DNA of 15,279 nt from an uncultured Cryptobacterium sp. Its GTDB lineage: Bacteria; Actinomycetota; Coriobacteriia; Coriobacteriales; Eggerthellaceae. Both the position numbers and the translations under genes were made by a program. The notes beneath the pieces are model-generated. The model ran no database searches, was not told the origin of the DNA, and was given only the letters and a program-made list of their open reading frames with translations. The stretch is taken from NCBI GenBank assembly GCA_900554685.1, contig USIG01000030.1:1-15279 (forward strand), given 5' to 3'. This document shows, in pieces, positions 14,296 to 15,279 of the stretch. Within the stretch, counting starts at the first letter, position 1. Every line of letters begins with the position of its first letter.

Positions 14296-14892
14296 GTGAT
14301 CATTCTTATTACAGGAGCAAGCCATACCGGAAAAACAGTGCTTGCTCAGAAGCTACTTGAACGGTACAAATATCCAATACTTTCACTCGATCTTCTCAAA
14401 ATGGGACTTATACGAAGCGGTCAGACTTCTTTGACTCCTGAAGACGATAAAGCTCTTGTCCCCTACCTCTGGAATATTACCGCAGAGATTATTAAAACCG
14501 CCCTAGAAAACGGTCAAAATCTCATTGTTGAAGGCTGTTATATCCCTTTTACTTGGCAAGAAAGCTTTAGTGAAACGGCGCTCCAGCAAATTGAATACTG
14601 CTGTCTTGTTATGAGCGATGATTACCTACAACACAATAAGAACCGTATTATTGCTCACGCAAATGACAGCGAAAAGCGCAAATGCGTTACCTATGATGAA
14701 GATTTTTTCAGCGAGCTTATTCAAGATAATGCCTACAACCTTAAGCAATGCGAGATACATCACTTACCTTATTACCTCATAGATTCTAGCTACAAGGTAG
14801 GATCTCTCTCCTTTGAAGCGCTCAAAGCCGAAAATAATCAAAGAAGCCTACAAGGCGGCCAAACTCTTTCACAAAACAGTTCATGCCACTAA
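14296..14892 (+). CDS. P-loop small-molecule kinase (AAA_33/zeta-like) with an aberrant C-terminal tail
   Basis: A 198-residue P-loop protein that probably transfers phosphate from ATP to a small metabolite. Walker A is GASHTGKT (7-14), followed by the LSLDLLKMGLIRSG segment (29-42) where such kinases place the catalytic Asp (Asp32). A LIVEGCYIP strand (77-84) resembles Walker B, and there is an Arg/Lys-rich lid region NKNRIIAHANDSEKRKC (114-130). The start is GTG 14296 with AAAGGAG upstream (14283-14289). It lies 100 bases after sdaA in the same direction and may be cotranscribed. From about residue 177 the tail (KAENNQRSLQGG to SSCH) is encoded by DNA that in the +1 frame encodes a GNAT fragment, so the native C terminus has probably been replaced. 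The kinase core looks complete. Substrate unknown; a toxin role is not supported by any antitoxin-like neighbour. Confidence 0.75.
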   Translation: MIILITGASHTGKTVLAQKLLERYKYPILSLDLLKMGLIRSGQTSLTPEDDKALVPYLWNITAEIIKTALENGQNLIVEGCYIPFTWQESFSETALQQIEYCCLVMSDDYLQHNKNRIIAHANDSEKRKCVTYDEDFFSELIQDNAYNLKQCEIHHLPYYLIDSSYKVGSLSFEALKAENNQRSLQGGQTLSQNSSCH

Positions 14893-15046
14893 TTGTGCTG
14901 ATTACCGCCCTCAAGAAGTACAGGCATAGTCGCCCACCGACCAAAACCACCTTAAAGAGATCGCTCAAAAACTTACCGAAGAATACACGCTACTCGCTAA
15001 AGAATGTGGCATCATTATGGGATTTGGTTGCCTTGATAAAACTTAA
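14831..15046 (+). pseudogene. GNAT acetyltransferase fragment, interrupted by TAG and truncated
   Basis: In the frame +1 to the kinase, 14831-15046 reads KIIKEAYKAAKLFHKTVHA then TNCADYRPQEVQA, a TAG stop at 14927-14929, and SPTDQNHLKEIAQKLTEEY then TLLAKECGIIMGFGCLDKT, ending in TAA at 15044-15046. This matches the N-terminal half of a common GNAT family in which LF..TVH..N..DY....V.AW.P is followed by ..L......LVA...G.I.GFG..D. The TAG falls where that family has Trp, so one TGG-to-TAG change explains it. The acetyl-CoA-binding motif (R/Q-x-x-G-x-G/A) and everything after are absent, and no start codon precedes the fragment. It is therefore not functional. Recognition rests on memory of the family pattern, not on an alignment. 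Confidence 0.68.
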
Positions 15047-15229
15047 ATTGAGACATGCTTTAAGTTCATAAAGATCGTCAACATCATTGGGCTTATACTC
15101 GGTTTTATAAGGTTACTCCGGCCGGTTCTCGCTGTTATGTCGATGCCCTTCATCATCGGAGGCAATTTGATCCTGCTCGGCGTAAACAACATTGTACTCA
15201 CCTTCAGCAATGTGGGCTATAAATGGTAA
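15047..15229 (+). pseudogene. Two-helix membrane protein remnant without a start codon
   Basis: Directly after the acetyltransferase fragment, in the same frame, 60 codons read as two hydrophobic segments (FKFIKIVNIIGLILGFIRLL and VLAVMSMPFIIGGNLILLGV) joined by RP and ending NNIVLTFSNVGYKW with TAA at 15227-15229. Codon use is strongly gene-like and GC-richer than upstream. There is no ATG, GTG or TTG with a ribosome site at its head; the first ATG is mid-way, between the helices. It may be the 3' end of a deleted membrane-protein gene. I do not recognise the family. Confidence 0.4.
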
Positions 15230-15231
15230 AA

Positions 15232-15254
15232 CGCCCTGACGGTAAAACAGGGCG
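15232..15254 (-). terminator. GC-rich hairpin, probable terminator for minus-strand transcription
   Basis: CGCCCTG (15232-15238) and CAGGGCG (15248-15254) form a perfect seven-pair stem with a nine-base loop. On the minus strand the stem is followed by GTTTTA, a short T-run; on the plus strand no T-run follows. It would best serve a minus-strand gene lying to the right of the window, possibly acting in both directions. The last 25 bases (15255-15279) show nothing further. Confidence 0.5.
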
Positions 15255-15279
15255 GTCCATCAAGACTCAAAAATTGGAA

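Noticed and set aside
14296..14892. Zeta-type toxin of a toxin-antitoxin pair
   Set aside because: The fold class is compatible, but no small antitoxin gene lies upstream; the neighbour is serine dehydratase.
14883..15071. A 62-codon plus-strand ORF after the kinase (MPLIVLITALKKYRH onward)
   Set aside because: No ribosome site, a poor residue pattern, and it overlaps out of frame the much more gene-like acetyltransferase fragment.
15043..15192. A 49-codon minus-strand ORF opposite the membrane remnant
   Set aside because: Its Pro/Met/Ser/Arg-rich composition is the usual mirror of a membrane-helix coding strand; no ribosome site.
1..15279. Search for tRNA, rRNA, CRISPR, insertion sequence, prophage or riboswitch
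   Set aside because: No clover-leaf with CCA-adjacent arms, regularly spaced repeats, transposase motifs, integrase or recognisable aptamer core was seen by eye.

Overview
The window reads as an ordinary bacterial chromosome segment with moderate GC (mid-40s percent by eye). It is densely packed with genes on both strands. Protein flavour (the DinB sequence, a fused L-serine dehydratase with an internal ACT domain, DegV, Pta), the mix of Shine-Dalgarno-led and apparently leaderless starts, and the AT-lean codon use suggest a low-GC Coriobacteriia relative such as the Atopobium/Lancefieldella group. This placement is an inference; no rRNA or other marker gene is present.

Layout. (1) 1-1181, minus: 5' two thirds of a phosphohexomutase that runs off the left edge. 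(2) 1410-4177: an EamA/DMT exporter-like permease (minus), divergent from a LysR regulator (+) whose stop codon abuts the start of a PAP2 phosphatase. The divergent gap holds three evenly spaced palindromes. (3) 4252-5274, minus: an AEC-family auxin-efflux-type carrier, divergent from a DegV lipid-binding protein (5472-6344, +). (4) 6345-7469, minus: a fold-type I aminotransferase homologue that lacks the Schiff-base lysine and several other cofactor-contacting residues. (5) 7643-9010, plus: DNA polymerase IV with a likely leaderless transcript, convergent with a GT2 glycosyltransferase (9029-10063, minus). (6) 10192-11184, plus: phosphotransacetylase followed by a strong intrinsic terminator. 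(7) 11407-12452: a MarR regulator (minus) and a flavin split-barrel protein (plus), divergent around a perfect 26-bp MarR-type operator. (8) 12558-14892, plus: a single-chain iron-sulfur L-serine dehydratase and a P-loop small-molecule kinase. (9) 14831-15279: gene debris, namely a GNAT acetyltransferase fragment broken by a TAG at a normally tryptophan position, a two-helix membrane ORF without a start, and a GC-rich hairpin.

How the genes work together. Serine dehydratase makes pyruvate from serine, and Pta connects acetyl-CoA to acetyl phosphate, so two steps of a fermentative serine-to-acetate route lie close together, although acetate kinase is not visible. DegV proteins deliver fatty acids for phosphorylation, and the PAP2 enzyme and glycosyltransferase point to envelope lipid or glycan work. 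The remaining neighbours look like independent single-gene units, each with its own control region.

I found no CRISPR array, tRNA, rRNA, insertion sequence or prophage. No whole new system is evident. The most unusual items are the lysine-less aminotransferase, the acetyltransferase wreck that supplies the kinase's C-terminal tail, and the three helically phased palindromes at eamA-lysR.
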